Shown here piece after piece: positions 51,898 through 61,124 of a stretch of DNA of 64,000 bases. Position numbers and translations under genes: made by a program. Source of the DNA: Chitinolyticbacter albus. Lineage in GTDB: Bacteria; Pseudomonadota; Gammaproteobacteria; Burkholderiales; Chitinibacteraceae. The DNA lies in the NCBI RefSeq assembly GCF_024437655.1, contig NZ_JANBVF010000007.1, positions 1 to 64,000 on the forward strand, read 5' to 3'. Positions within the stretch are counted from its first letter, which is position 1. Each line of letters opens with the position of its first letter. The notes under the pieces are model-generated. The model had not been told where the DNA came from. It was given only the letters and a program-made list of their open reading frames with translations, and did no database searches.

Positions 51898-52776
51898 TCA
51901 CGTGCCGATGCGCAATCCGGCTATCGCGCTGGGCACCACGCCATGATGCTGGCGAAAGCGCCGCGAAAAGCTCGCCACTTCCTGGTAGCCAACGGCGGCG
52001 GCCACGTCGCCAACGCGCACGCCAGTGACCAGCAGCTCGCGGGCACGCTGCATGCGCAGCGCCAGCACCTTCTGCCCCGGCGATTGGCCATAGTGCTGCA
52101 GGCAGAGCCGGTGCAGATGCGCGTGGGCCACGCCGAGCCGTGCCGCGAGTTCGGCCACCGGCCAGTCGTGGCCGGGTTGGGCCGCCACCTCGGCGAACAC
52201 CCGCTGCAGCCGCTGTGCCCAGCCATCCTGCTGGCGCTGCCTGCCCAGCGCGCGCTCCAGCAGCCGGGCAACCAGATCGAGCACCGGCACCACCAGCGTC
52301 TCGGTCTCACCCTCGTTATGGCACTGCGCCTCGCGCTGCAGCCACGACACGGCATCCCACAAACTGGCACCTTCGCCGCCGGCAAGCACATAGGGCTGTG
52401 GCCGGTACAGGTGCTGCCAGCGCGGCTCGTCACGTAGCAGGAACCACACATGCCGAAACGTGGCGTCGCCGGTTCGGCGAAAGCCGCCGTGGCGCAGCGC
52501 CGGCATTACGCCACAGTCGCCAGGCGCCAGCGTCCAGCTGGCCTTGCCGTCGAACAGCTCGGCTTCACCGGCGAGGCTGAACACCACCGCGTGAAACGGT
52601 GCATCGAGCCGCTCCACCTCACAGAGGCCGGTTGGGCTGGCAACACCGCACATGAAGATGCCGCGCGAACGCATCGGTGGGTAGGACGCCCGGTGAAATA
52701 CGTGGGCACCGACCTGGCGCGGCGGCTCGCTCGCCAGGCCATCGGATTCGAAACGCTCGGAGTAGATCGTGGCCAT
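51898..52776 (-). CDS. AraC-family transcriptional regulator
   Basis: The product has 292 residues. An N-terminal cupin-like arm (AFHAVVFSLAGEAELFDGKASWTLAPGDCGVMP) precedes an AraC double helix-turn-helix (LGVAHAHLHRLCLQHYG, VGYQEVASFSRRFRQHHGVVP). Divergent from the ABC exporter operon, its likely target. Confidence 0.92.
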   Translation of the reverse strand: MATIYSERFESDGLASEPPRQVGAHVFHRASYPPMRSRGIFMCGVASPTGLCEVERLDAPFHAVVFSLAGEAELFDGKASWTLAPGDCGVMPALRHGGFRRTGDATFRHVWFLLRDEPRWQHLYRPQPYVLAGGEGASLWDAVSWLQREAQCHNEGETETLVVPVLDLVARLLERALGRQRQQDGWAQRLQRVFAEVAAQPGHDWPVAELAARLGVAHAHLHRLCLQHYGQSPGQKVLALRMQRARELLVTGVRVGDVAAAVGYQEVASFSRRFRQHHGVVPSAIAGLRIGT

Positions 52777-52883
52777 GCTGGAATGGTGAGAGTTTTAGAC
52801 AAATCACCGGCAAAAATCCGACATTCCGCTGACGATCCGAGTCCGGTAGCTTAACGGTTTACCGACAGCCCAGCCACCGCGCC

Positions 52884-53888
52884 ATGACCGCCATCATCGT
52901 CGCCGACCAACTCAGCCGCATCTACCGCAGCCCCCGTCCCGCATCGAACTGGCGCGAGCGACTGACCCATCTGATTCGGCCTCGCTTTGACGATGCACTG
53001 TCGGTCGACGCCGTCAGCTTCGAGGTGGCGCGTGGCGAATGCGTGGCGCTGGTCGGGCCCAACGGCGCCGGCAAATCGACCACCATCAAGATGCTGACCG
53101 GTGTGCTGGCACCCAGCAGCGGCCGGGTGATGGTAGCCGGGTTCGATCCGCAACGGCAGCGCCGCGACTACGTGAAGCGCATCGGCGTGGTGTTCGGCCA
53201 GCGCTCGCAGCTGTGGTGGGATCTGCCGGTACGCGATTCCTTCCGCATATTGCAATCGCTGTTCGATATTCCCGACGCGGTTTACCAGCAGCAACTGGCA
53301 CTGTTCCGCCGCGAAGGCGGGCTGGACGAATTCTGGCAGCGCCCGGCGCGCACGCTGAGCCTGGGCCAGCGCATGCTGTGCGAGATCGCGGCAAGCTTTC
53401 TGCACGCGCCGGACGTGGTGTTCCTCGATGAGCCGACCATCGGGCTCGATCTGGAAATGAAGGCGCGGATGCGCGCGCTGATCGGCCAGCTCAACCGCGA
53501 AGCCGGAACCACGGTGCTGATCACCTCGCACGACGTGGGCGACATCGAAAAGCTGACGCAGCGGCTGCTCTTGATCGATCACGGCCAGTTGCGCTTTGAC
53601 GGCAGCCTCGCGCACTTCAAGGCCCACGCCGGCGACGGCCGCTGGTGGGCGGCGCGACTGGCCGAAGGTCAGCACCACGCCGCGTCGCAAGCGCTCACCG
53701 CCCACCCGCTCGCCCCGGTGGTGCGACAGAACGGCGACTGGCTGGAAGTGGCCCGACTCGACACGCTGCCGTTCGCCGAGTTGTTGCAGCTCTTGGCGCC
53801 CTTTGCCGTGCACGAAATCAAGCCGGTAGAACAGGGGCTGGAAGAATTGCTGCACGGCTTCTACCTCGCCAGCAAGGGCGCGGCATGA
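52884..53888 (+). CDS. ABC-2 type transporter ATP-binding protein
   Basis: The product has 334 residues. Walker A GPNGAGKST (58-66), a Q-loop near GQRSQLWWDLP, the signature LSLGQRMLCEIA and Walker B VVFLDEPTIGLDLEMKARM are seen. The 50-residue N-terminal extension and the family-typical 'SQLWWDLP' fit the COG4586 subclass. It overlaps the first permease gene (ATGA). The substrate is unknown. Confidence 0.92.
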   Translation: MTAIIVADQLSRIYRSPRPASNWRERLTHLIRPRFDDALSVDAVSFEVARGECVALVGPNGAGKSTTIKMLTGVLAPSSGRVMVAGFDPQRQRRDYVKRIGVVFGQRSQLWWDLPVRDSFRILQSLFDIPDAVYQQQLALFRREGGLDEFWQRPARTLSLGQRMLCEIAASFLHAPDVVFLDEPTIGLDLEMKARMRALIGQLNREAGTTVLITSHDVGDIEKLTQRLLLIDHGQLRFDGSLAHFKAHAGDGRWWAARLAEGQHHAASQALTAHPLAPVVRQNGDWLEVARLDTLPFAELLQLLAPFAVHEIKPVEQGLEELLHGFYLASKGAA

Positions 53889-54670
53889 GACATGCGCTGC
53901 AAGCCGGTGCGGCCCTGGTCTGGGCCAGTGCGCGCATCACCGCCACCGACCGCAAGGGCCGGCTGATCCTCACGCTGGGTTATCTACTGGGAATGTGGCT
54001 GCTGTTCTGGCTGTGGCGCGGTATTTACGCCGCCGACCCGCACCGTGCCGGCCTCGATTTCGCCACCGCGCTCGCCCACGTCGCCACCGCGCAGACGCTG
54101 TTCGCGCTTCTGCATACCAGCGCCGACTGGACGCTGGCGCGCGAGATCCGCTCGGGCGAAGTCGCAGCGCAGCTGATCCAGCCGGTGAACCTGTGCTGGC
54201 GTCATGGCGCCCAGGCGCTGGGACGCGTACTGGCCAAGCTCGTCTACACGTTGCCGGCGCTACTGCTGTTCCTCTGGTGGGCGGGTCTTGCGCTACGGCC
54301 CGCCAGCTGGCTGGTGGCGCTGATCTCCGTGCTGCTGAGCTTCGTCTTGCTGTTCTGCATCGCCTTCGTCACCGGGCTCGCCGGCTTTCTCGCTACCGAC
54401 CTGTGGGGCATCACTGCCAGCAAGGACGCTCTGGTGCAGTTCCTAGGCGGCGCACTGATCCCGCTGGCCTTCTTCCCCCCGGCTGCGCAGGCCGCGCTGC
54501 ACTGGCTGCCGTTCGCCCATTTCTTCAACACCCCCGTGGCCTACCTCACCGGCCAGACTGCTGCGCTGACACCATTGCTGCTGCAAGCGGCGTGGACCGT
54601 CGTCTTCGTGCTCGGCGCAGAATGGGCGGCGCGACAGATTCAGCGCCGGCTGGTGATCTTTGGAGCTTGA
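53885..54670 (+). CDS. ABC-2 type transporter permease (COG4587-like)
   Basis: The product has 261 residues with six membrane segments. The layout (RGRLILTLGYLLGMWLLFWLWRGIY, EIRSGEVAAQLIQPVNLCWRHG) is that of the paired permeases found with COG4586-type ATPases. Translationally coupled to the ATPase; followed by a GNAT gene and then the second permease. Confidence 0.85.
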   Translation: MRHALQAGAALVWASARITATDRKGRLILTLGYLLGMWLLFWLWRGIYAADPHRAGLDFATALAHVATAQTLFALLHTSADWTLAREIRSGEVAAQLIQPVNLCWRHGAQALGRVLAKLVYTLPALLLFLWWAGLALRPASWLVALISVLLSFVLLFCIAFVTGLAGFLATDLWGITASKDALVQFLGGALIPLAFFPPAAQAALHWLPFAHFFNTPVAYLTGQTAALTPLLLQAAWTVVFVLGAEWAARQIQRRLVIFGA

Positions 54671-54671
54671 T

Positions 54672-55109
54672 ATGCCCAACCCTGTTGTCTTCGATTTCGA
54701 CCTTGCCGCCATGGACTGGCCGCGCATCACCGGCTGGCTCGCCAGCAGCTACTGGTCGCCGGGTATCAGCCAGCGCTATGTCGAGCAGGGCGCGCGCGCC
54801 TCCACCGTGGTGATTGGCGCCTTTGTCGATGGCGTACAGGTGGGCTATGGGCGCGCAGTGAGCGACACCGTGCGCTTCCTCTACCTCGCCGACATCTACG
54901 TCGATGAGGCCTGGCGCGGTCGCGGCATCGCTAGCGAACTGGTGCGGCAACTGCTGGCGCATCCGCTGCTCGCCCAAGTGGCCAGCGGCTATCTGCTGAC
55001 CGGCGACGCGCACGCGCTGTATCGCCGCTTCGGTTTCGACACCTATCCGACGCCGGAGCGCTTCATACTGCGCCGCAATCCGGACGCGCTCGACTTCACG
55101 GAAGACTGA
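54672..55109 (+). CDS. GNAT-family N-acetyltransferase embedded in the ABC operon
   Basis: The product has 145 residues from the ATG at 54672 (GGAG upstream). The acetyl-CoA pyrophosphate loop is EAWRGRGIASELVRQLL, and LYRRFGFDTYPTPERFILRR is the C-terminal end of the fold. The next gene begins two bases later, so it is clearly in the operon. Target molecule is unknown; it may modify the exported compound. Confidence 0.9.
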   Translation: MPNPVVFDFDLAAMDWPRITGWLASSYWSPGISQRYVEQGARASTVVIGAFVDGVQVGYGRAVSDTVRFLYLADIYVDEAWRGRGIASELVRQLLAHPLLAQVASGYLLTGDAHALYRRFGFDTYPTPERFILRRNPDALDFTED

Positions 55110-55110
55110 G

Positions 55111-55893
55111 ATGAGCTATTTCGCCGCCTACGGCCGGCTGATCGCTGCCGACGCCAAGGTCAAGCTGGCCAATCGCGCCGATTTCGCCTTCATTCTGCTC
55201 GGCATGATCGCCACCTCGCTCTCGAGTGGCGCCGCGCTCTACCTGATGGTGGGCCAGGGCGGCACCATGGCAGGCTACAGCCGGTATGAACTCGTGTTCA
55301 TGCAGGGCTTCATGTTCTGCACCTACGCCTTCGAGAGCAGCTTCTGCAATGCGATGTACATGCTGGAAACCTGGCTGAAGAACGGCAACTTCGTGCGCTA
55401 CTACCTGCGCCCAGTACACCCGATCAAGACGCTGCTGCTGGAACGCTTCCACCCGCAAGGGATCATCGTGCTCGGCGTCGGCCTCGCCTTCTGCGGCTTC
55501 GCGCTGGCGCACCTGCCCGATCTGGTCGACGCGCGCTTCGTGCTCGCCTTCCTGCTGCTATGGCCGCTGGCGGCGCTGCTGCTCACCACCATCAATCTTG
55601 CAGCCATCTCCAGCTGCTTCTTCGTCGGCGAGTTTTTCCCGGTGTTCCATACCGTGGGCAAGATCACCGACATGTCGCGCTATCCGTTCGAGGTCTTCCC
55701 CAAACTGATGCGCCACGCCTTCCAGCTGTTGCCGCTGGCCGGCCTTGTCTGGTTGCCCTGCCAGGTATTGCTGCGCGGCGAGCCGCTGCTACCCATCCTG
55801 GCAGGCATGCTGCTGCTCGCCGCGGTCAGCCTCGGCCTGCTCAACTGGCAATGGCGCGCCGGCATGCGACGCTGGGCCGGCGCCGGCGGCTAG
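55111..55893 (+). CDS. ABC-2 type transporter permease (COG3694-like)
   Basis: The product has 260 residues with six membrane segments, the second permease of the exporter (FILLGMIATSLSSGAALYLMVGQ, ETWLKNGNFVRYYLRPVHPIKTLLLERF, HTVGKITDMSRYPFEVFP). Last gene of the operon with the ATPase, first permease and GNAT gene. Confidence 0.85.
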   Translation: MSYFAAYGRLIAADAKVKLANRADFAFILLGMIATSLSSGAALYLMVGQGGTMAGYSRYELVFMQGFMFCTYAFESSFCNAMYMLETWLKNGNFVRYYLRPVHPIKTLLLERFHPQGIIVLGVGLAFCGFALAHLPDLVDARFVLAFLLLWPLAALLLTTINLAAISSCFFVGEFFPVFHTVGKITDMSRYPFEVFPKLMRHAFQLLPLAGLVWLPCQVLLRGEPLLPILAGMLLLAAVSLGLLNWQWRAGMRRWAGAGG

Positions 55894-56010
55894 GAGCTGC
55901 AAACAAAACCCAGCGCAGCGGTTCTGGCAAGAAGTACGAAACGCAGACAGTACAAGCGTACGGCAAGTGAGTGCGACGCAGCCGGAACGGTTTTGTCTGC
56001 TACACGAGGC

Positions 56011-56607
56011 TCAATACACCCGGTAGACCCGGCCAGTGTCGCGCCCTTCCACGCTGCGGCGGTACGCCAGCGCGGCGCGGGCGGCGGGTACCGGCTCGAA
56101 GCCGCGCAGGTAGTCACCGTAGACCGGCACCGATTCGACCAGCATGCCGGGGCTGACCACGTTGATGCGCAGGCCGCGCGGCAGCTCGATGGCGGCGGCA
56201 ACGGCGAAGGCATCGATCGCGGCCGAGCTCATGGTCATCGCGCTGCCGTATGGAATCGGCTCGTGCGACAGGATGCCGCTGGTCAGCGTGAAGCTGCCGC
56301 CCTCGTTCAGCACCTGCTGGCCCGCCAGCACCACGTTCACCTGACCCAGGAGCTTGTCGTTGAACGAAGTACGGTACTGCTCCACGGTGAATTCGGTGAG
56401 CGGCACCATCACACCGCCGCCGGCCGCGACCACCACCGCATCGAGCGGCCCGGCTTCGCGGTACATGCTGGCCACGCTGCCTTCGTGCTTGATGTCGACC
56501 CGCAGATCGCCGCTGCTGCGCCCGGCGGTGACGAGTTCGTGGGCGGCGAGTTCGCGGGTGATGGCCTGGCCCAGCGTGCCGTGGGCGCCGATGATGAGAA
56601 TACGCAT
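56011..56607 (-). CDS. short-chain dehydrogenase/reductase
   Basis: The product has 198 residues. The NAD(P) motif is IIGAHGTLGQAITRELA. VVAAGG, a catalytic-region SGILSHEPIPYGSAMTMSSAA and the VVSPGMLVESVPVYGDYL end are SDR-like. The usual catalytic YxxxK is altered to YGSAMTM, so it may be a non-classical or non-catalytic member. Divergent from the LysR gene, its likely regulator. Confidence 0.85.
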   Translation of the reverse strand: MRILIIGAHGTLGQAITRELAAHELVTAGRSSGDLRVDIKHEGSVASMYREAGPLDAVVVAAGGGVMVPLTEFTVEQYRTSFNDKLLGQVNVVLAGQQVLNEGGSFTLTSGILSHEPIPYGSAMTMSSAAIDAFAVAAAIELPRGLRINVVSPGMLVESVPVYGDYLRGFEPVPAARAALAYRRSVEGRDTGRVYRVY

Positions 56608-56696
56608 GGTCTTGCTCCTTGTTGTTGACGAAAACCATGTTATTCCTCGCAACATCGCGCGATAATCGGCATAGGATCGAACATATCGTCAATCAG

Positions 56697-57647
56697 ATGG
56701 AAACAATAACCAGCGCCGGACAACAGATGCAATGGGCGATCGCCTTCGCCGCAGTCGCCGAGCACGGCAGCTTCACTGCGGCTGCCACCGCGCTCGCCTG
56801 CTCCAAGGCGCTGGTCAGCAAGCAGGTGGCGCAGCTGGAAACACTGCTCGGCACACAGTTGCTGTTCCGCAGCACCCGCAAGCTCAGCCTCACCGAGTCC
56901 GGCCGGCTTTACCTGGAGCACTGTCGCCACTGGCAGGCGGGGCTGAGTGCCGCACGCCAGGCCGTGGCCGAGCTGGGGCAGGAAATAGCCGGCACGGTGC
57001 GGCTGACGGTGCCGACGAGCTTCGGCGGCGTGTTCATGGCCGATGCGCTGATCGCGCTGCGCGAACGTCACCCCGGGCTGCAGATCGAGCTCGACCTCAG
57101 CCGGGAAGCACGCGATCTGGAAGCCGACGGCTTCGATGCCGCGATCCGCTCGCACCTGCCGCCACCGGAGCGGCTGGTGGCCAAGCCGCTCGCCATGGCG
57201 CAGGATTGGCTGGTGGCCGCACCCGCGCTGGTCGATCGCCTCGGCCCCCCGCAGCAACCGGCCGACCTCGCCGCGTGGCCCTGCCTTGCCAACAGCTTCT
57301 TCCGCCAGGATCTGCCGTGGCCACTCAGTCGCGACAGCCAACTTTTCAGCGCAAGCGGTCACGCTGCGCTGCGTGCCAACGATTACCAGCTGTTGCGCAA
57401 TCTGGCACTGGCCGCCGCTGGCGCGCTGCGCATCCCGGCCTACCTGGTCTCGCCCGACGTCGCGGCCGGACGCCTGCTTCGGCTGCTACCGGACTACGCG
57501 CTGCCGGCGCAGCCCTTGTACCTGATCTATCCGCAGCGTCTGCCTCAGCCGGCCAAGGTGCGCGCGCTGGTCGACTTTCTCGTCGACTGGTTCATCCAGC
57601 CACAACAGGCCGCCCTGCTGGGGCACGCCATCAAAAAGGAATATTGA
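56697..57647 (+). CDS. LysR-family transcriptional regulator
   Basis: The product has 316 residues from the ATG at 56697. The helix-turn-helix is MQWAIAFAAVAEHGSFTAAATALACSKALVSKQVAQLETLLGTQLLFRSTRKL. The effector-binding domain (from about 95) is complete. Divergently arranged with the SDR gene and likely controls it. Confidence 0.92.
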   Translation: METITSAGQQMQWAIAFAAVAEHGSFTAAATALACSKALVSKQVAQLETLLGTQLLFRSTRKLSLTESGRLYLEHCRHWQAGLSAARQAVAELGQEIAGTVRLTVPTSFGGVFMADALIALRERHPGLQIELDLSREARDLEADGFDAAIRSHLPPPERLVAKPLAMAQDWLVAAPALVDRLGPPQQPADLAAWPCLANSFFRQDLPWPLSRDSQLFSASGHAALRANDYQLLRNLALAAAGALRIPAYLVSPDVAAGRLLRLLPDYALPAQPLYLIYPQRLPQPAKVRALVDFLVDWFIQPQQAALLGHAIKKEY

Positions 57648-57650
57648 GAT

Positions 57651-58100
57651 ATGCAGATCTGGGTCGACGCCGACGCCTGCCCGCGCGTGATCAAGGACAT
57701 CCTGTTCCGCGCCGCCGAGCGCGCGCAGGTGCGCACCACGCTGGTCGCCAATCAGTTGCTGGCCGTGCCGCCGTCACCATGGATCACGGCGTTGCAGGTG
57801 CCACATGGCTTCGATGTGGCCGACGACGAAATCGTGCGGCGCGTCGAGGCGGGCGATCTCGTCATCACCGCCGACATCCCCCTTGCCTCGGCGGTGATCG
57901 AGCGCGGCGCACTGGTGCTGGACCCGCGCGGTGAACGGCTCACTCCAGAAAACATCCGTGAGCGCCTCAACCTGCGCGATTTCATGCAAGGGCTGCGCGA
58001 TGCCGGCGTCGAGACCGGCGGCCCCGCCAGCCTCAACCAGTCCGACCGCCAGGCCTTCGCCCGCGCGCTCGATACGCTGCTTGCCAAGCGCCCCAAGTGA
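57651..58100 (+). CDS. YaiI/YqxD (UPF0178) family protein
   Basis: The product has 149 residues. The PIN-like signature is [27 protein letters not shown], with [44 protein letters not shown]. The family is widely conserved and of unknown function; the acidic residues recall a PIN nuclease. It is three bases after the LysR gene. Confidence 0.92.
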   Translation: MQIWVDADACPRVIKDILFRAAERAQVRTTLVANQLLAVPPSPWITALQVPHGFDVADDEIVRRVEAGDLVITADIPLASAVIERGALVLDPRGERLTPENIRERLNLRDFMQGLRDAGVETGGPASLNQSDRQAFARALDTLLAKRPK

Positions 58101-58213
58101 TAAGCCGGCCACAGCACGACCCACATCGGATGACGAGAGGGCAATCCGGGCAATGGGCAGTGACAGCCCGCAGGCATAAGTTGACGGCTTTCAGCCTGCA
58201 AGGAGCACACACG

Positions 58214-58561
58214 ATGTCCACCCCCTTAGATGGCGCCTGGGAACTCCTGGGCGGACGCTGCGACGACAACGGCGAAACGCTGCACTACGAAAGCCTGGGC
58301 ATGCGCTCGCGCAAGCTTTTGGCCGGTGGCTATTTCACTTTCGTGAGCCACCAGGGCGACAAGTTCTGGTCATCCGGCAGCGGCCGCTACGCGCTCGACG
58401 GCGAGCAATACACCGAAACCCCGGACATGGGCACGTTTCCCGCCGCCGCGATGCGCCCCTACGTGTTCCGCGCCCGGGTGCAAGGCGACGACTGGCACAA
58501 CGAGCGCTGGGAAAACGGCGTCTGCGTCGAAGTCGAGCACTGGCGCCGCATCGGCAGCTAG
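58214..58561 (+). CDS. small lipocalin-like hypothetical protein
   Basis: The product has 115 residues from the ATG at 58214 (AAGGAG upstream). DGAWELLGGRCDDNGETLHYE to HNERWENGVCVEVEHWRRI and the intervening strands suggest a small beta-barrel of the lipocalin-like (DUF4488-like) type. No signal peptide. Function unknown. Confidence 0.72.
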   Translation: MSTPLDGAWELLGGRCDDNGETLHYESLGMRSRKLLAGGYFTFVSHQGDKFWSSGSGRYALDGEQYTETPDMGTFPAAAMRPYVFRARVQGDDWHNERWENGVCVEVEHWRRIGS

Positions 58562-58584
58562 CCCGGCTCGTGCCAGCCGGGGCC

Positions 58585-59910
58585 TCAGGCATGTACCGGT
58601 TGCCGGCCACCCTGTGGCACCGGGCGCGGTGCGGCAGCCGGGCGCTGATAGCGCGCCAGCGACAGGCCGGCCACGTCGATTTCCGGCACTCGGCCGGTGA
58701 CGAGATCGGCCACCACCCGGCCCGAACCACACGCCATGGTCCAGCCCAGCGTGCCGTGCCCCGTATTGAGGAACACATTGCGCAGCGCGGTGCCGCATAC
58801 CAGTGGCGTGCCGTCCGGCGTCATCGGCCGCAGTCCGGCCCAGGCCTCGGCCTGCTCGGGATCGCCCGCATCGGGGAACAGGTCGCGGGTGACCATACGC
58901 AGCGTGGCAATGCGCGCCGGATCGAGCCGGCGATCGTAACCGACGAGCTCGGCCATGCCGCCCACGCGCAGCCGATTATCAAAGCGGGTCAGCGCGATCT
59001 TGTAGGTTTCATCGAGCACGGTGGAACGTGGTGCGGCATCCGGGTCGTCGGCATGGAGCACCAGCGGCATGGTCAGCGAATAGCCCTTGACCGGGTAGAT
59101 CGGCAGATCCAGACCCAGCGGCGCGGCAAGCTCGCGGCTGGCGCAGCCGGCGGCGATCACCAGCGCGTCGGTGGCCAGCGCCTCACCGTCGTCCAGTTCA
59201 ATGCCGGTGACGCGGCCACGCTCGACGATCAACCGTTCCACTTCGACGAGATAGCGGAAATCGACGCCTACCGCGCGTGCCGCAGCTTCCAGTTGTTGGA
59301 TGAACAGCCGGCAATCGCCGGTTTCGTCGTTGGGCATCTGCAGGCCGCCAGCGAGCTTGCCGGACACGCGTTCCAGCGCCGGCTCCACCTCGGCCAGTTC
59401 GTCGACGTCGAGCAGCCGATGCGGCACGCCCAGGCTGGCAAGGATGGCGGCGTCGCGCCGGGCGCCTTCCATCTGCGCGGCGCTGCGCAACAACTGCAGC
59501 GTACCGAGGCTGCGCGCCTCGTAATTGATCCCAAGGCTGGCACGTAGCCGGCGCAATTCGTCGCGGCTGTATTCGGCCAGCGCCACCATGCGCGACTTGT
59601 TGCGCTCATACGCAGCCGGGGTGCAGTTGGCCAGCAGCCGCGCCATCCAGGAAAGCTGGAACAGGCTGCCGTCGGGCCGGATGCGCAGCGGTGCATGACG
59701 CTGCAGCAGCCAACGCATCGCCTTCAGCGGCACGCCGGGCGCAGCCCAGGGCGCGGCGTAGCCGGGCGACACCTGTCCGGCGTTGGCGTAACTGGTTTCC
59801 TCCGCCGGCGCGGCATGCCGCTCCAGCACCGTGACTTCACAGCCGGCCTGCCGCAAGTACCAAGCGGCAGTCACGCCTACTACGCCTGCGCCGATCACAG
59901 TGACTTTCAT
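58585..59910 (-). CDS. dadA: D-amino acid dehydrogenase
   Basis: The product has 441 residues from the ATG at 59910, against 432 in E. coli. The FAD motif is VTVIGAGVVGVTAAWYLRQAG. SYANAGQVSPGYAAPWAAPG and GWTMACGSGRVVADLV near the C terminus are DadA signatures. DadA oxidises D-alanine and other D-amino acids and passes electrons to quinones. Divergent from an Lrp-type gene, the usual regulator of dadA. No dadX racemase is adjacent. Confidence 0.95.
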   Translation of the reverse strand: MKVTVIGAGVVGVTAAWYLRQAGCEVTVLERHAAPAEETSYANAGQVSPGYAAPWAAPGVPLKAMRWLLQRHAPLRIRPDGSLFQLSWMARLLANCTPAAYERNKSRMVALAEYSRDELRRLRASLGINYEARSLGTLQLLRSAAQMEGARRDAAILASLGVPHRLLDVDELAEVEPALERVSGKLAGGLQMPNDETGDCRLFIQQLEAAARAVGVDFRYLVEVERLIVERGRVTGIELDDGEALATDALVIAAGCASRELAAPLGLDLPIYPVKGYSLTMPLVLHADDPDAAPRSTVLDETYKIALTRFDNRLRVGGMAELVGYDRRLDPARIATLRMVTRDLFPDAGDPEQAEAWAGLRPMTPDGTPLVCGTALRNVFLNTGHGTLGWTMACGSGRVVADLVTGRVPEIDVAGLSLARYQRPAAAPRPVPQGGRQPVHA

Positions 59911-60009
59911 GGTCCACCTCGGATGCAACTGCGTGGTCGATACTGCGAGTATATTGACCAATAAGCAGCGTTTTCCTCTGATGGTGATCGGATTTTTGGA
60001 GGTTTATCG

Positions 60010-60498
60010 ATGAGAACCCAATACAAGGCCGGGCGCGAACTGGACCGCATCGACTACCGAATCCTCAAGGCACTGCAGGCCAACGCGCGGCTCTCCATCA
60101 CCGAACTGGCCGAGCGGGTCGGCCTCACCGCCACGCCGTGCGCCGAACGGGTGAAGCGGCTGGAGGAATCCGGGGTCATTACCGGCTACCACGCACGGCT
60201 CAACCCGCAAAAGCTCGATGCGCCGCTCTTGGTATTCGTCGAGCTCAAGCTCTCGCACAAGTCGGGCGACATCTTCGATGACTTCCGCCGCACCGTGGCC
60301 ACCATCCCCGAAGTGCTGGAATGCCATTTGATCGCCGGCGATTTCGACTACCTGCTCAAGGCCCGGCTACCGGACATGACACACTACCGGCGCCTTCTGG
60401 GCGACATCCTGCTGCGGCTACCGGGCGCCGCCGAATCGCGCAGCTATATCGTGATGGAAGAAGTGAAGGAAACGCAGGCACTGCCGTTGCCGGACTAG
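60010..60498 (+). CDS. lrp: Lrp/AsnC-family transcriptional regulator
   Basis: The product has 162 residues. The helix-turn-helix (LDRIDYRILKALQANARLSITELAERVGLTATPCAERVKRLEESGVI) and the RAM effector domain (GDIFDDFRRTVATIPEVLECHLIAGDFDYLLKAR) fit Lrp. It is divergent from dadA and likely controls it. The spacing and sequence resemble the Lrp-dadA arrangement of other bacteria. Confidence 0.92.
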   Translation: MRTQYKAGRELDRIDYRILKALQANARLSITELAERVGLTATPCAERVKRLEESGVITGYHARLNPQKLDAPLLVFVELKLSHKSGDIFDDFRRTVATIPEVLECHLIAGDFDYLLKARLPDMTHYRRLLGDILLRLPGAAESRSYIVMEEVKETQALPLPD

Positions 60499-60541
60499 CG
60501 CAATCAATACCACGCCCAGACACACACGAAAGGAAAACACC

Positions 60542-61108
60542 ATGGCCCTCACCCCTTCCACCATGCTGCCGCTCGGCAGCTCCCTGCCCGGCTTCGCGTT
60601 GCCGGACGGTACTGGCCGCATTTACCGCCACGCCGAACTGCTCGGCCCCAAGGGGCTGTTCGTGATCTTCATCTGCAACCACTGCCCATACGTGAAGCAC
60701 ATCAACGCTGCGCTCGCGCCGCTCGGCGCCGAGTTCGCGGCCCAGGGTGTCGGCATGGTGGCGATCTCGGCTAACGATGTCGCGAACTACCCGGCCGACG
60801 CGCCCGAACTGATGGTCACGCACGCTGCCGAGCACGGCTACACCTTTCCCTATCTCTACGACGAGAGCCAGGCCGTTGCCCGAGCGTTCGATGCGGCGTG
60901 CACGCCCGATCTCTACCTGTTTGACGCGCACGGCAAGCTCACCTACCGCGGCCAGTTCGATGACACCCGCCCGGGTGGCGCCCCGGCGACCGGCACCGCC
61001 ATTCGCACCGCCGCCGCCGCGCTGGTCGCGGGCGAGCCGCCCCTGACCGAGCAACTGCCCAGCGTAGGCTGCAACATCAAGTGGAAGAAGGCTGACTTAA
61101 GCAAGTGA
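60542..61108 (+). CDS. thioredoxin-fold (AhpC/TSA-type) protein
   Basis: The product has 188 residues. FVIFICNHCPYVKHINAALAPLG has the redox Cys as CNHC, a variant CxxC seen in a resA/peroxiredoxin-like family (redoxin). VGMVAISANDVANYPADAPELM and the terminal LPSVGCNIKWK are family features. A cytosolic thiol-disulfide or peroxide-reducing role is likely. Confidence 0.9.
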   Translation: MALTPSTMLPLGSSLPGFALPDGTGRIYRHAELLGPKGLFVIFICNHCPYVKHINAALAPLGAEFAAQGVGMVAISANDVANYPADAPELMVTHAAEHGYTFPYLYDESQAVARAFDAACTPDLYLFDAHGKLTYRGQFDDTRPGGAPATGTAIRTAAAALVAGEPPLTEQLPSVGCNIKWKKADLSK

Positions 61109-61124
61109 TATGAGGCCCAAGGCC

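Noticed and set aside
55904-55996. Long-range ACAAAACC / GGTTTTGT pairing as terminator of the ABC operon
   Set aside because: The loop is about 80 bases and no T-run follows.
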